Shown: positions 63,428 to 64,000 of the stretch, in pieces
Numbering within the stretch: the stretch's first letter is position 1
Layout of the letters: the number at the start of each line of letters is the position of its first letter
NCBI RefSeq assembly: GCF_001590985.1
Contig: NZ_BCTX01000021.1
Location: 1 to 64,000, forward strand
From: Novosphingobium naphthalenivorans NBRC 102051
GTDB taxonomy: Bacteria; Pseudomonadota; Alphaproteobacteria; Sphingomonadales; Sphingomonadaceae
Direction of reading: 5' to 3'
DNA: 64,000 bases
Translations under genes and position numbers: made by a program
Notes under the pieces: model-generated
What the model saw: the letters and a program-made list of their open reading frames with translations, nothing else
Databases searched by the model: none
What the model was told of the DNA's origin: nothing

Positions 63428-64000
63428 CTTTAGCACGGGCCATCGGCTGACAGTCGGCGGCTCATGCGTCCTTCCTCGCAAGATAAAGGCCGTGCAGACT
63501 TGCTGCATAAAGATCGGCGCGGGAGATAGAAGTTGCGCAGACCATTCGATGGGACTGTCCTTCCAGGGCGAGTGCTGCCACCATTGCCATCTAGGCGGTC
63601 TGCATAGACCGTAGCGGCCAACAAGTCCCAAGCGACGATCTGGGCCGTCATCGACCGGGTTACTAGCTGTAGGCGCTGAGATGCGCCAAATCCGCCAGAA
63701 TCATCGCCTTTCTCTCGATCTGCACAGGATAGGCAGGAGCGGGACGTCGATAGTTCCGCCCGTCTCTGCAGCAGTCGTATCGATCAATCAAGATATCCCG
63801 ATCAACCGGTAATCTTCAGCGGCGCAATGACGACCGCGCCGGCTCCAAGCGGTCGAAGCAGTCCGCCCGACAGGCGCAGGCCCAAGCGACCGACTCCTGC
63901 GCTTTGCTTGATACCGACATCTTGCCGCCGCCTTGCCCGCGACGGCTACGTGTGCAGGGCGGTGACAAAACCAGCCACTGGAACGCCGGCATATTGCTGA
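63428..64000. other. Gene-free tail of the window
   Basis: I see no supportable gene. Several short frames show plausible C-terminal fragments on the minus strand (for example one ending near 63464 and one ending near 63810), but none has a start or a recognisable motif, and their frames are interrupted. The stretch may hold decayed genes. Confidence 0.4.

Noticed and set aside
63095..63631. 178-codon minus-strand frame at the end of iorB
   Set aside because: Mostly antisense to iorB; the part beyond it has no start signal or known motif.
1..64000. CRISPR arrays, rRNA and tRNA genes
   Set aside because: No regularly spaced repeat arrays and no recognisable tRNA or rRNA sequence were seen while reading both strands.

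Overview
The window reads as part of a conjugative mobile element of a sphingomonad-type alphaproteobacterium. The evidence is high GC, a P-type trb cluster followed by a DUF2274 gene, a DUF3363-type relaxase, DUF736/DUF2840/DUF2493 backbone genes and a 'replication initiator protein A'. Neither an integrase nor a partition locus is visible, so an ICE and a plasmid cannot be told apart here. The control genes are organised like those of Mesorhizobium-type tripartite ICEs.

Layout. 1-6.9 kb: backbone genes (strawberry-notch-type helicase C-terminus, Toprim protein, DUF2493, pRiA4b-like, small membrane proteins, DUF736), closed by a perfect terminator. 7.1-9.5 kb: a candidate excision/transfer switch made of an XRE repressor with a 17-bp palindrome, a QseM-like single DUF2285 protein, a two-frame FseA-like DUF6499-DUF2285 activator that needs a +1 shift, and a RdfS-like HTH protein. 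9.5-17.4 kb: RepA with internal iteron-like repeats, DUF2840, TraF peptidase, DUF736, lytic transglycosylase, a candidate oriT with an RP4-like nic motif, relaxase, TraG and an RHH protein. 17.4-19.6 kb: hipBA with four operators and a coupled cysteine-peptidase-like third gene. 19.9-29.6 kb: trbBCDEJKLFGI and DUF2274. 29.7-31.1 kb: LysR regulator and a PepSY relic.

31.1-63.4 kb is a catabolic island. It holds a gentisate-1,2-dioxygenase-like cupin and an FAH-family acylpyruvate hydrolase; a flavin reductase; a nitrilase and a NicE-type maleate isomerase; a LigB-type extradiol dioxygenase; a MarR regulator; a complete IS66 (16-bp TIRs, 8-bp duplication) beside two transposase relics; an MFS transporter, an alpha/beta hydrolase and an MHPCO-like flavin monooxygenase; acetyl-CoA synthetase; a three-subunit molybdenum hydroxylase with CoxG and a TfdB-like monooxygenase; and XdhC, a hotdog thioesterase and a salicylyl-CoA/anthraniloyl-CoA monooxygenase-OYE fusion. 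A second MarR regulator and a split indolepyruvate:ferredoxin-oxidoreductase-type pair end it.

How the genes may work together. An approximately palindromic 12-bp motif of the type TTTA-x-GC-x-TAAA recurs in front of at least six of these transcription units, so the island behaves like one regulon although its genes come from different pathway families. A second operator, ACTTGCA-N2-TGCAAGT, links the MarR/ior promoter with the region upstream of the molybdenum hydroxylase operon. The gene content supports a CoA-thioester hydroxylation route (aroyl-CoA to gentisyl-CoA to gentisate), then ring cleavage, maleylpyruvate hydrolysis and maleate isomerisation without a glutathione-dependent isomerase. 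A parallel N-heteroaromatic (nicotinate- or pyridoxine-like) branch is also possible. The substrate cannot be fixed from sequence alone.
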